NCBI RefSeq assembly: GCF_031143425.1
Contig: NC_090437.1
Coordinates: forward strand, 1,180,144,863-1,180,208,862
DNA length: 64,000 nucleotides
Source: Pleurodeles waltl
Taxonomy: Eukaryota > Chordata > Amphibia > Caudata > Salamandridae
Reading direction: 5' to 3'
Shown: positions 32,516 to 44,759 of the stretch, piece by piece
Layout: every line of letters begins with the position of its first letter
How positions within the stretch are numbered: position 1 is the first letter of the stretch
Notes under the pieces: model-generated
The model's input: only the letters and a program-made list of their open reading frames with translations
Told to the model about the DNA's origin: nothing
Database searches by the model: none
Made by a program: the position numbers and the translations under genes

Positions 32516-34067
32516 CTTTTCATTTCCTGATGAGGGTCTAGCGGAATAAAAAGCAGTGAATGTAAACTACATGAGATTATGGATGCTAAGAATAACTGTA
32601 CTTCATAGTTTGCAATATTAACTGGGGATTGAAAGAAGCTCCATTTCAATCACACACCTCACATCACAGGCACCATCAAGACGTTTGTAAGGGGCAGGGT
32701 GCAGAGTTTATTAGTGATCTAATGACCAAAGAAGAGTTCTCACATCTGTTTGGTCTACGAAAAAAAGAATGAACACAAGCAATTCCATTGCAAATAAAAG
32801 TACACAGTTAAATGTTTAATACAAGTGTTTTCATTTTGTTCCGAAAGTTGCCTTCATTGTGTCCTGGGACGAGCTGCAAAAGATGTGTGTGGCAAAGCTG
32901 AATCTGCAGCAGAAGTTAAGTAATCAATATCTCATGTGGAATCAAATGTGTGAGATAACAGTGATTTTAAATCTGCAGTGCGCTGTGAAGTAACTGCAGC
33001 TTCTCCTTACACACCATCAACTCAGTCTAGAGAGACGAGCTGCACCAATAGATAGCTCGCTCTCAGACGCCCATTTGTAGCTGACCCAGCCTAAACCCTG
33101 TTTTTACTGTTTTTCTTTCATAATTGGCATTTTGCTCGGCTTTGTCATCTCAACAAACCTCGATATTCTTCAATTAACAAAACAGAACAAGGGCAACAGC
33201 AGCTTAGGCGGCTCATGAGGTCACTTCTCGCAGGGGCAGGATTATGGCACCAAAAGAAGCCTGAAAAGCATGTATTGATCTGGTCTGACAGTTCCTGCCA
33301 CATTAAGCCTCGCCACAGCTGTGATGTGAAGGCGCTCAAAGCTGTTATCATAAATACCATCCACTATCTACAAAGATCATCAAAATGGCGTCACATTGTA
33401 TGAAGGTTTTTGTCAAATTATTTGCTCGATGCTTTATAGCAGCAAAAATAGCCTCAAAACTCTCAACACTGGCTGAAAGGTTAAATACAGATCATTTTAA
33501 ACTAACTTGCTTGCTATGAAAGTTATCATGTAAGCTCAATTTAGTCAATGTGCAAGAAAAACAATGACCTGGTTTCGGTTTGCGTTTATTTCATTCACAA
33601 GCTATTATAAACGTCTGTTTTTTAATGAAGTCAGGATGGTTTTGGAGTGATTTCGATTGGCAGACGGTAGATACAGAGCAGCATGTCATAAGGAATATGT
33701 GCAACGGTTCACGCTTCAGTTGAGTGCATTTAAAATATTACTATTAGCTCCATATTGTACGAGAAATTCACAACGAAACGCACATGTATTCGCTTCATGT
33801 TTTAATTGAAATCTTGTTTGTCTTTTTTAACATTTACATAATTTTGCAGCCATTTTACATTTAAATGGCCTCTCGTATACTGGGCATGTGATAAAGGACC
33901 CTCTTTCATTAACATCATGAGCGTTATCATCAATATCCCTTCACTTGCAAATTGTTTCCTATCAAACAACAGGATTTTAACAAGCATTTGCAATGCAATT
34001 GGTCTCGCATTTGTGAGAGTTAGAGCTATTGGTGTTGTAAATAAATGACAATGTATTTTACCCATGT
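32516..34067. other. No recognisable gene (1.55 kb)
   Basis: AT-rich sequence without a coherent frame or element ends that I can identify. Confidence 0.55.
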
Positions 34068-34560
34068 GTTTTGATTTGGAGCGGAGTGGATGTATGTTGT
34101 GTGGAGTGGAGTTATGTGGGCTGGATTGGAATTGTTAGTTGTGGAACTGTGTATGGTGTAATTTTGCTATGTGGAGTGGGTTTATGAAGTGGAATTATGT
34201 GGCATGGTGTCCAGTGGAATTATGTGGATAGTAATTATGCGGTATTGAGTGTACAAGAAATATGTGGAGTGGGATTGTGTGTTATGGAGTATAATTATGT
34301 GGAATGGTATTTTGTGTTGTGAAGTGGTATGTAGGGGAGTTTAATTATGTGGTGTGCTGTTGAATTTTGTGGCATGATGTGGAATTCAGTGGTGTGGATT
34401 GGATGTATGTGGGTGTGTTGTGTAATTGTGTTGAATTATGTGGTTTGCTGTCTAATTATTTGGTGTGGAATGGAAATATGTAGAATTGAATTGTGTGGTG
34501 TGGAAGAGTGTAACACTGAGTGAAATTATGATGACTGAAAATATGTGACATGGTGTGAGG
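34068..34560 (+). repeat. Degenerate GT-rich minisatellite
   Basis: About 490 bp of imperfect tandem copies of ATGTGGAGTGGAATT-like units of variable length, strongly G/T-rich on the plus strand and almost free of C. No single fixed period. Confidence 0.75.
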
Positions 34561-35149
34561 AGTATTTGTGTGGACTGTGGTACCAAGTTTAAAAATAAAG
34601 CCATTGCTCTGCACCTGTGCATCAGCGGACCCAAGGCAATCAACCCGCTATCTTGTGCTGCATACCATACCACACACTGTGCTCACATGGCACACACTCG
34701 TATACCACAGAGTGCAACACAGCACATGAAAATTCCGATTGTGCGCAGATCCCAGTGGAAATTTCTAAAGATATTAGACTCACTTAAGGTGTCAGTGTAA
34801 AGGTGTGCTTTGGAACACAGTACAAGTAAGTGACACACTGCTGGGCTGGCGCTATCCTACACACTGGTAATATACACCTATAAATGCTTTGTGCCCTTGC
34901 ATAAACACACACTGACAACCGTAATCTAGGTTCGTGCTCCACTCATATCATCCCAAACATATAACACATACAAGTACTGTGCACGGCCTTTAACTTTATT
35001 TTACATTTAAAGATCAAGTCACGCACAGGCTTTGGAATGCTACAAGACTGTGGAAATATGGACTGATTTAAACAACCTAAAATATCCTGCAAATCAGCAA
35101 TTGTATATACGAGAAGAGGCACTGTGAAGTGAACAGGATGAAAATATGG
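34561..35149. other. No recognisable gene (0.6 kb)
   Basis: Nothing assignable; no splice-linked exons or element termini seen. Confidence 0.5.
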
Positions 35150-36720
35150 AACAACGTTCCAGAGTACGCTGATTTCAACCTAAATATTTGGAAAAATAAT
35201 TAAATGCCGAAAAATTCAGTTTGAACCTCAACTGTTGAAGTAGAGTGATTGTTACAGTCACCGCCTCTTGTGCTTTAGGGAGAGAAGAAGAGGAAATAAG
35301 CTAAGAATCAAGGTATGTAAAGAGCAAAACCCCTTTAAGCTGTAAAAACCTCACCACTGGTGCCAATACCGTGGTGAAGGTCCGAGGAGATGTTCACAGG
35401 CCGAATGGCAGCACCTCAAAACTGGTAATGCTTCTCCCATACTGCAAGTTACCTTATGAATGACAGGAATGATGGTTTGTAGGTTAGTTATTCAAAGGGA
35501 TCCAATTACACATACTTGTCCAATGATTTTAGATTCAGGACATGATGAAAAGTACCGTCCAGCTTGTGGACCAAGAAGAAAATTAAAACACCGCCTTCAC
35601 CTGAACTGCAGGGCCCTGCACTATTGCTTTCTTTAGGAGCAACTTGGTCACACCTGATGATAATGCTTCTCTCCCGAAACCTGAAACGCTCCCACTGGAG
35701 ATTTTGAACAAACTGAATCTGATACCTGTGGGTAATGATGGTAAGGGCCCAATGATCCATATTATGCATTATCCAATGAGGCAGAAGAGCCTTAAACCTT
35801 GCTCCTACTTTAGAATAGTAATTTATGACCTGTTCCTTGAATGTTTTGTCCCTGTGATCGTGCTTTTTGCCCGCTCTAGCCCTCTAGCGCAGCCTTGAAA
35901 AGGACAAGCGTTTCATAGAAACTTATGTTTGAGAAAGAAAGATTTCTTCCTCTGAAACATCTGAAGGGCTTAAAGATCTTTTTTCACTCCGCAGATCTGT
36001 TGATCATGTCATTTCATTCTTCACTAAAATGCTTGGGACTCATAACTGGAAGCTTATGTACCAGGGATTTTTGATTTGAGTAGCATCCAGCTTCCGGCGA
36101 TTCATCCACAGAGATTGGCATCCTGCATTTGCTGCTCCAGATACAGATAAAAAACATAATTTATCAAAAGTGGCATCCAAGATAATTTGTGACAATATCT
36201 CTATCTGGGACAAAACAGGAGTGGGATCACCCTTCTGCTGGAGACAATCAAAAGTTTCTCAAAGTTCTTCGGGAAGACTTGGGATGCATACACAGCATAA
36301 GTATTAGCATGTAACTGAAAATTAGAAGCTGTGTATGTCCTCTTTAGAGCTGATTCTATGTTTTTGTCAGCATAGATGCCAAAACAGAATTATCCTTTGG
36401 GATCTCTGGATAGTGATCCTCAAACTGTGCAATAAGATACCTCTGATTCAGAAAATTAGGGATATTTTGTTTGAAAATGTTTCTCCGCTCCTTTGCAGAG
36501 GAAGATCATCAACAAAAGAGGTATACTAAACTGCAAAAAAAACATTGTAGACTTTTTGGGTCAAATTCTAGGACTTTTTGCATATGTGCCAATATGCCTG
36601 AAAAGACATTCCCTTGAACATACCTTTCTTTTGGTGAATTGACCTGATCATCATCAGGGTCATCGTTCTGCTTGTATTCACCTGGGCTTGACTCATGCCT
36701 TATCAATCATATCCTGGAGG
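35150..36720 (-). pseudogene. DIRS-like reverse transcriptase fossil
   Basis: Minus strand, from 35770 down: YQIQFVQNLQ, FFLVHKLDGTFHHVLNLKSL, then after a frame break VLPFGL, SPRTFTTVLAPVVRFLQLKG and FTYLDSWLISSS, then LRFKLNF. These follow the DIRS RT order (compare LVQKKNKKIRPVINLKHFNR and YLDD in the element at 57468); the catalytic box here is YLDS. The upstream part 35800-36720 is Ser/Gln/Glu-rich and may be gag, but I could not support it motif by motif. It differs clearly from the complete DIRS element, so it is another subfamily. Confidence 0.6.
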
Positions 36721-37170
36721 TCAGATTTTGAAATCTGCAACATCTCATCCTCAGATAAACCTTCCACATGCTTTCTCACTTTTGCAATGTTTTCCGCGCT
36801 AGGAGAAGAAGGATCATTATACACTTTTTTATCAACATCAGAGAAGAAGAAAAAGTAAGTAGTGCTAAAGGCACCACTTACTATTTTAGCTGTTTCATTG
36901 CAACCAAATCTCAGAGCTCAGAGCATGCTGATAGAACATGTTTCTCTTCCTTGCAAGCACTGCACACTCACTTGCTGTAGTCTTTCACTAAGCCAGAACA
37001 ACACAGAAGAATGTAATATGTGCTAAATACAAATGTTACCATGTCACTCTGTGAATGAGGTATGCAGTAGATTTACACCCAGTACAGCTGTGGCCTATAT
37101 CCAAGTGCTCACTTTCTACTGTGGAAATGTATATACACAAAGCAATCAGCATTATGCATATTGACATTTG
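36721..37170. other. No recognisable gene (0.45 kb)
   Basis: Nothing assignable. Confidence 0.5.
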
Positions 37171-37450
37171 GGCCCTCATTGTGAACTCAGTGAGATTTCC
37201 CGTCGAGTTTGGAGCAGGCGGTCTAAACAGAGACCGCCAGCCCGTTGAGGACCCCACCGGCCCAATAAACAACATTCCGCTGGGCCTGGACATTTGGAGC
37301 CGTCTGCAATGTAGCAGTGCAGCGGGTGCAGCAGCACCCGTCTCGCATATCACTGCCTGTAAATCGAGCAGTGACATGCACAACGGGGCTGTGCACGGGG
37401 GCCCCTGTACTGCCCATGCCAAGTGCATGGCAGTGCAGGGGGCAATATTT
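37171..37450 (+). mobile_element. Isolated Harbinger-type end (partial element)
   Basis: Begins GGCCCTCATTGTGAACTC, the terminal motif of the Harbinger copies here, followed by a GC-rich stretch with AGGCGGTCTAAACAGAGACC, typical of their subterminal parts. No matching other end is found before AT-rich sequence resumes near 37450. The right limit is approximate. Confidence 0.5.
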
Positions 37451-38280
37451 TTTGATACAGCCAATAGTTTGTTTATTCATTTCACTGTTCAGATGCAAAC
37501 TTTGACACTTATTTTACTGATAACCTGCACTGCACCGTTACATCGAGAACCAAAATTTAATACACAGATATAGCCTTTCTTTATTTTGGGGTTTGTTGCA
37601 TGGGATGACACCTTTGAAGCTGATAAGAAAATCCTTTAAACTAATCTGAGGGTTTATTTATAAACAGAATGACATTTTAATTCTTGGTTTATGGCTTTTT
37701 TTGTTTAGAAAATTCATCATGTTTGCATTTTCAGCAGGCTAAGTCTATCCACCAGTCACTTTTGCATGTTCATCAGGGTCTCTTACAGATGTACTACAAA
37801 TACTGTATTATCATCAAAAGTATTTAATATGCAGCATTTTGCCTTCAACACTTTGCAAATGTAATTTTTTTGGGCTGATCTTTATAGAATTCTTCTTTGA
37901 GGCTATGTGGTTGTGGTCTGTGCAGCAAAATGAGCTACTCTCAGATTTCACATTGTTGGAGTCCAAGAGCAATGCACACAAAGTCATCCACTACTTCTGA
38001 ACACTCTCTCGAACAAAAAGCCTCACTTACTGGAATGCCAATGCTTGTTTTTAAATTGCTGGAGAGTGGCCTAAACTTTGATACTTCTTTTAACTTTGTT
38101 CCTCGTTTTTTTTTAGATTAGGTTTAGTGGGTATACCGTGTTCCTAGAAGGTCCTTTTGATCGCCTTCAGTGTAGGAGAAGGAATTAAAATCAATACAAC
38201 AAGCCTTACTTGTGTGTGCCATATGTTGCTACAAGTGATATTGTTAGTTTTCCTGTAGCCTCAAGAAGAGTAAAAAAGAT
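37451..38280. other. No recognisable gene (0.8 kb)
   Basis: AT-rich, no coherent frame. Confidence 0.5.
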
Positions 38281-38283
38281 TTA
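38281..38283. repeat. Target site duplication (TTA), left
   Basis: TTA directly before the copy 3 terminal repeat, matched by TTA at 44780-44782. A 3-bp T-rich duplication is the Harbinger hallmark. Confidence 0.85.
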
Positions 38284-38545
38284 GGTGTCATTATGAACAT
38301 GGAAGTAAACACCGCTCAGCTAGCGGTGGCGGAATCTACCGCCAACAGGCTGGCGGTCCGGCCCGCCAAATAATGAAGTGCATGAGAAACAAGTAGCGGT
38401 CTAGCCACACACCACCAGCATTGGAGTGGCGACGAGGATGGAGGAAGCCGCCCACAGGCCGTCAGAAAGGCTCCACCCCCCTACAAATAATGAAGCACAA
38501 GACCGCCGTCAGTTCCTGGGCGGAACCAGTGCCAGAAACGAACAA

Positions 38546-38553
38546 TATAAAAG
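38546..38553 (+). promoter_or_regulatory. TATA box of the Harbinger transposase, copy 3
   Basis: TATAAAAG, 41 bases before the transposase ATG at 38595. A start about 30 bases downstream would give a 5' leader of only some 20 bases. The same place in copy 2 is altered (CAGAAGGG-like), so the box is readable only here. Confidence 0.6.
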
Positions 38554-38594
38554 GAAGCACTCACCGAAGGCACACACAACACACAGAAGCAGGC

Positions 38595-41500
38595 ATGGAG
38601 AGAGAGTTGCAAATAATGCCAGTGCTGCTCCTTGCCATATACCTCCACGACCGTGATCGCCGAGGAAGACGATGACGGTAAGTACCGCAACCTAGTACAC
38701 ATGGGCAGAAAGGGCACAGTTACACACTCACCCCACCCACCCTGCAACGCACCCCAACCCCTCACACCATCCCACACCCTACACACCAGAACAAGATGTA
38801 CTTACCTGACACAAGGCAACAAATTCCGTAACCAAAGTACACACATGTGTACACCTCAGCCCCAAAAATGAACAATGAACAACATCACCATATTGTGCCA
38901 ACCACACCACTGGGCACTCAAACTTTAATAAAACTCCGAAAAAGGAATGTCCGAATAAGGCCATTGACCAGTCCATACAGAATACCCTGAATGGCCCAAA
39001 TAGCCCGGACTTGACTCCCACGTGTACACATGGTACTCCACTGTAAAGGAACTTCAATGGGGCAGCCAGGCACCTCAGGGAACAGGGGCTAGGGGTGGTG
39101 GGGGTGGGGACTTACGCCTGGAAGGGGGTGGTTTGGGATTACATTTGGGAGGTGGAGGGGGTGTGGGCTTGCCCTTGGAAGGTGGGGAGTGGGCTTGGAC
39201 CGGGGGGTGGCAGACAGACCTGGGGCAACACGGGGCTTCTTCCTTCCTGGGGAAGGGGCACGGGAATGGGAAGGGTGGACTGGGGCGGACTTGGCAAGGA
39301 GATGGGCACATTTAGGGACGAGACGGGGTGGGCCAGTGGGTTCAAACAGGTCAACACGGGAGAGGAAAAGTTTCTTAGGGGCAGTTGGGGTGGATTTGGA
39401 GGAAGGTGTGGGAGTGGAGGTAGAGGGACTGCTTGTACCAGGTGTAGGTGTGCTGGACATGGATGCAGTTGCCTGTACAGTATGCTGATGTATGGTGAAT
39501 GTGTGTTGTGTGTGGGTGTCTGTGAACGTTTAAGTGTTTTGGTAGGAGGGGGTTGGACACAGTGGGACAAGACAGGCTGCCAGTGTACATGGATGTTGTC
39601 TGGGTGTCTGCAGGTCTGGTGAGTGTGCTCTATGTGTCAGTGAATGCAGTTGAGGTGAGTGCAGGTGTGGTGTCTGGGGTGGATGATTGGATGTTAGATG
39701 TTGTGGAGACTGCAAGAATGGGGGCAGCAGCAGTGACTGAGGGTGCAGTGCGTGTGGGTGTGCATGTTGAGGTAACAGACAGGGATGCAGGAGAGGTGGA
39801 CACACTGGGGGAAGTGGATGTTGTTGTGTGTGCCTTTGTATGTTGGGTGTGTGTATGCCTGTGGTGGGAAGTGTGGTGCTTGTGTTTCTCTGAGTGCTTC
39901 TTGTGTGTTGAGTTGTGTGCATGGCTGTCCTAACGTGTACTTCGGATGGGTGAAGGGAGTGGGGTGCTGGAAGGGGTAGAGGTGTTTGGGCAGGGAGCGG
40001 AAAGACCAGGGACACTGGCTGCCATCAAAGAGGAGGCCAGTGCCTGAAAAGATCTCTATAGGCCAGACATGGCACCGTGAATGCCTTCCAGGTATGCATT
40101 GCATTGCTGTTTCTGGGATGCTAGCCCCTAGATGGCATTCATGATGGTGGTCTGCCCTACAGAGATGGTTCTCAGGAGGTCAATAGCCTCCTCCATGAGG
40201 GCATCAGGGCTGACTGGGGCAGGGGATGAGGTGCCTGGGGCGAAGGAGACACCCGCCCTACTGGGTGAGTGGGCACAGTCAACTGGGTGGGGAGCAACTG
40301 GGAGGGCAGAGGTGGCATGAGGGGTAGCGGAAGATGACAAAGTGTGGGTGGGCCCACTAGGTTCCGCCACCACCAGAGAGCTCCCATCGGAGGAGGTACC
40401 AGAGTCACTACCACCAGTGGTAGTTGCCTCCCTCGTGGTACCCCCCTCACCCTCCAACCCACTGATGCCCTTGGCCTCTGCCGACTCTGCCTCCTTGGAA
40501 CTGTGGCCAGCTACATTCCCACTCGCCGGTGCCAGATGATGCTGATGTACACAAAGGACACAAGAGCACAGGGGTGGGGAGACAAAACATGAGAGAACTC
40601 TGTAAATACCAGAATGTATGTACATATCTGGTTCACACACACTCACATCCAGCTCACACACCTACACACAGCACCTACAACAATAGTCATGACTGTGCCC
40701 CTGACTAGTGGCCACTACCCAAGAATACATTACCCACATGAATCACTGACCTGAGGAACTGTGTGGACTACACACATGGGGGACCATGCCCACCCAATGC
40801 ACCCACTAGTCTGTGGGCCCACAAAGCATCCAATAGTACATGAAGGTGAAACCCTATGGGCCTATTTGGACCGTCTACACCATTTCCGTGTCTATGGGGG
40901 TGCAAGAACACACCTGTCATAGTGCCTCGCACTAGACAGCATACATATCACAGCTCCCACACACATCCATCAAAGTAGTATTAAACAGTGTTGGTACTCA
41001 CCCCCTTGTGGCTGCTGTGCTGTCTTCAAGCGCCCATCCAAATCCGGATGGGCCACCGCCAGAATGCTTTCTGCTGTGGGTGCTCCGCCGGTTGTAGACC
41101 CTCACGATGCACACCTCCCTGGCGATGGCTTGCCACAGTCCTCTCTTCTGATGGGCGCTGACCTGTATGGGACACACAGAGTAGAAAAACAGACGTAAGG
41201 ATGTGAGCATCATAGATAGATGACATGTCGTCCCCTATGGGACATTCCACAGAATCATGTTACCAACTCACAAACAGTACATGCCACACAATCTTCACCT
41301 GTTCAGTTACAAATCGTACACACATGCATACAAGCATCCGCCCCCATTACACACATCCAAGCAAGACAACCACCAACTCACCTGCTCCTCTGGTCACCCA
41401 GATAACTTGGCATACAGGGGTAGGACCCTGTCCACCAGCTTCTCGAGCTCCTCCGTGGTGAAGACTGAAGCCCGTTCCCCTGTGACTCACGCCATTTCAG

Positions 41501-43181
41501 GGACCAGAGTCAGGACACAGCAGCACACTCAATGGAGTACTTGCATGAGTCAAGTGTCATGGGTGTGATGACATGGCGTACGCTCCGCGTCGGTGTGCAC
41601 CGTCACCGTCGAGACGATCATGATAGGCCCAAGTTCCCCATTGACAACCATGTAAACCAATGAATGGGTGCACAGCGGTGAACACCGCCTTCCGCCGTGA
41701 CGATTACCGCCAGCGGAATGATGTCACTTCCAGTCCCTCAGACCTGGATGGCCGGAGGCTGCCTTTTTGCTAGCACCACGTACATAAGTCCTGGCCAGGG
41801 GCCCCATTCAGGGCCTACAAATCCCAGCCCTTAGTCACTTGCTCACGTGAGTGACTGATCCTCACAAGCACCCATCTTATGAAATGTGTCCACACTGGGA
41901 TGCCATTAGAACAGAGTTGGCTCTGCATACATGTGCCTAACGTTGTACATAATACATAGCTTGTGGGTGTAACCTACGTATTGCACATCCAGGTATTCAT
42001 TTACATCCTGTTTTGAACGTGGATGTGTGCCCCTCATATGTGTTCTTTCCTCCCCCATAGGTACAGGCCCATGTGGTGAGGGAGGACCCCATCGGTGTAC
42101 AGACCTCTTGTTGATTTGGAAACCATGGATGAACGTCACATCATTGTCACCTACAGACTCAATCGTGCAACAATCCTTAACCTATGTGCCTTACTGGATC
42201 CTGTACTTAGACCGGCTAATCGGAATCAGCATGCCAGCCCTACTGAAGTGCAAGTGCTATGTGTACTTCATTTTTTGGCTATGGCCTCATTTCAGGTGAC
42301 AGAGGCCATGGGTGCAGGGTTCTCACAGCCAATGTTTTGCCTCATCCTGTCCAAATTCCTGGATGCATTCGTCACATGTAGACATATGTCCAGTTTTCCC
42401 AAAGGGCTGAACTCCCTGCCATCAAGTCCTGATTTTATGCCTTTGCTAACATCCCCCATGTGATAGGTGCCAATTGATGGAACCCACATAGCTCTCATAC
42501 CCCCAAGAGTGAATAAACAGGTATACAGGAATCAAAAGAACTTCCACTCAATGAACATACAATTGGAGTGTACTGCTGACCAGTATATATCACATGTAAA
42601 TGCCAGGTTTCCAGGATCAGTCCATGATACCTTTGTCCTGAGGAACAGCAGTGTACCACACTTGATGGGACAATTACAAGGGGACAGAGGATGACTCATA
42701 GGTGAGTGTGTATGACACTAGATCTGTACATAGCTGACAACTATCCTGTATGCAAGTATTGGCAGTATATTAAAGTGCTCTTTTGCCCACATTTGCAGGT
42801 GATTCTGGGTACCACAACTTGCAATGGCTCCTGACACCTGTGTGGAATCCCAGGACAGATGCAGAGAGGAATTATAATGAGGCCCATGGACGTACTAGGA
42901 GGGTGATCGAGTGCACTATAGGTCTCCTGAAGGCTAGGTTTCGTCGCCTCCATCTCTCTGGGGGATCCCTGTGCTATGGCCCTGAGAAGGTGTGTAGAAT
43001 AGTGGTGGCCTGCTGCATGCTGCACAACTTGGCTGTGAGGGAAGCTATCCCCCTTCTAGAGGAGGAGGGTGCTGTTCAACCAGACCTGCAACCTCTGAGA
43101 GGGGATGAGAGTAATGGTGAGGATGAAGAGGGGGAAGATGTCAACTCCAGGAACCAGCTGATTTGCCTATACTTCCAGTGA
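38595..43181 (+). pseudogene. Harbinger transposase, three exons, copy 3
   Basis: Exon 1 38595-38677 (MERELQIMPVLLLAIYLHDR, Arg-rich end), donor GTAAGT. Intron 38678-42060 (3383 bp) ends CCCCCATAG. Exon 2 42061-42701, small intron with GTGAGT and TTGCAG, exon 3 42799-43181. Exon 1 is 27 codons plus two bases and exon 2 has one leading base before the frame leading to VYRPLVDL, so phases agree. Catalytic residues: Asp in PIDGTHIALIPP, Asp in PGSVHDTFVLRNSS, Glu in VIECTIGLLKARF, then VACCMLHNLAVRE and an acidic tail. Lesions: TGA at the end of exon 1, TGA shortly after the start of exon 2, frameshifts near 42405 and 42474, and TGA in place of Trp near 42690. Confidence 0.8.
39075..41495 (-). 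pseudogene. Harbinger SANT-A (Myb/SANT-like) gene nested in the transposase intron, copy 3
   Basis: Exon 1 41495-41382: ATGGCG then TGA at codon 3, and another TGA near the end. Between them it reads VFTTEELEKLVDRVLPLYAK. Exon 2 41162-41002 reads VSAHQKRGLWQAIAREV then has an internal deletion after STHSRK. Exon 3 from 40541 (acceptor CATCAG): acidic and Ser-rich (GTSSDGSSLVVAE), FAPGTSSPAPVSPDALMEEA, then ISVGQTTIMNAI followed by TAG where copy 2 has Gln. After that Ser/Thr/Pro-rich sequence and KKLFLSRVDLFEPTG near 39380, matching copy 2 LFLSTIDLF. The whole gene lies within 38678-42060 on the opposite strand from the transposase. Confidence 0.78.
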
Positions 43182-43213
43182 CTATGAGGTACTGTTCACT
43201 AATGCTGTTGTCT

Positions 43214-44261
43214 TCACTGCATATTGTTAGTCTGACTCATTTGCTTGTGAATGGTCGGTGGCCTGGAGACACTGGTGTGGGGTCGATTGGCCAGAGCTGA
43301 TGATGGTGGCTGGGTGGGAAAGGTGTCAATGGTATCCTGGGTGGGGCTTTTGGAAGGTGACAGTCCAGGACTGTGTGATGGGCCAGGATATTCATCACCT
43401 TCATCACTATCCATGCATCCCTCTCCAGTCTCCTGAGTGGGGCCTCTGTCTCCATGTGGGACGCTGGCACTCCATGGCCTTTCGGTCCGGGTGGCATGGG
43501 TGATGGTGCCTGTGGGGGGAATGGACATGTATGTTACATGTACTAATTCAAAGATAGATGCATGGCTCTGCCCTATATTGTGCCTTTATTCCCCTGGCGG
43601 GCCATGCAGGGACCTTTTGTGGAATTATTCTTTCTTTTTGCGTGGGATGTGGAGGTGCATTGTGGGTGCAGTAGTGCCAATGTGAATCGTTGCAAGGGTA
43701 GGTGACTATGCACAGGGGTAGGGATATGGGCCTGTTAGTGGGTTTGTGGGTATGCAGGTTGACTGGATGTGGATGTTGTGGCCTGGGTGGGGATGTGGTC
43801 CTGGTGGTAGTGGTAGTGGGAGGGGTGGGGTGGTACTTGTATTACAGGTGTGGTGGATATGAAGCAATTGTAGTTGACTTACCCGAGTCCAGCCATCCAG
43901 TGAGTCCAGTGAGGCCCTCCGGGTGCAGGATAGCCAGTACCTTCTTCTCCCAGTCGGTATAGTTGGGGGGTGTAGGTTGGGGTCCTCCACCAGTCTTCTG
44001 TACCACTATGATGTGCCTGGATGCCATAAACCTCATCTTCCCATGTAGGTCATTCCATCTCTTGCGGATGTCGTCCCTTGTGCGTGGATGGTATCCCACT
44101 GCGTTGACCTTGTTGACTATTGTCTGCCATAACTCCATCTTCCTGGTGATGGTTGTCTGCTGCACCTGTGCCCCGAAAAGTTGTGGCTCGACCTTCAGCA
44201 TCTCGTCCACCATGGTGCTTAGCTCCCTATCTGTGAAGTGTGGGTGCTTAGAGGGTGCCAT
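43214..44261 (-). CDS. Harbinger SANT-B (Myb/SANT-like) gene, copy 3
   Basis: Exon 1 44261-43883: MAPSKHPHFTDRELSTMVDE, KMELWQTIVNKVNAVGYHPR and TRDDIRKRWNDLHGKMRFMA, a full Myb/SANT-like domain (about residues 8-85), then WEKKVLAILHPEGLTG. The donor GTAAGT splits a Gly codon after LDS, and the acceptor at 43512-43513 (CCCCACAG) restores it (phase 1). Exon 2 43511-43214: EGCMDSDEGDEYPGPSHSPG and a Ser/Thr/Pro-rich end. No internal stop is seen. It lacks the coiled-coil end found in copies 1 and 2, so it may be shortened. Its stop lies 32 bases from the convergent transposase stop. Distinct from SANT-A in sequence, intron place and position. Confidence 0.75.
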
Positions 44262-44759
44262 GGTGTGTTTTATGGGTGAATTGGTGAGGATGCTTTTGTG
44301 TATATGTGTATGTGACTTTTGTTATGCTGTGTACAGTGTATGCGTGTAGTGTTGTCGGTCTCATTTGTGCAATTGGCATTGCAAAGGATTATTAGGGGTG
44401 TGTGTGTGAGTGTTTTCTAGTGTCGTGGATGTATGTCAAGTGTGTGGGTTTCAAACTTGCCAATGTGTGCATTTCTTGTTGTTGGGTCACATTGCTGGCC
44501 GTGGCGTCTGTACCGCAAATGATCGTTCGACATCCACTATCCGCCACAGTGATTTGTGCATCATTATTTGGTGGGCGGAGGATTTATCTGCTTGGCGGCG
44601 GGGTGAGATGTACAGCCTTTCCGTTATCATGGGCCCTGGCGGTGGATGGAGTTTACAGTATTTTTGGAGGTTTTTGGCATCATTATACTGCGGTGTGCTG
44701 TTCGCCGCCACTGGCGGTCTTCTCTTCACCGTCGCCACGGCGGTCGGCGGTGATTGTTG

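Noticed and set aside
37036..37573. Overlapping frames of 142 and 172 codons
   Set aside because: Both strands are open because of GC-rich partial Harbinger sequence; no recognisable domain.
39095..39933. Gly/Val-rich plus-strand frames (175 and 126 codons)
   Set aside because: Antisense shadows of the Pro/Ser-rich SANT-A tail.
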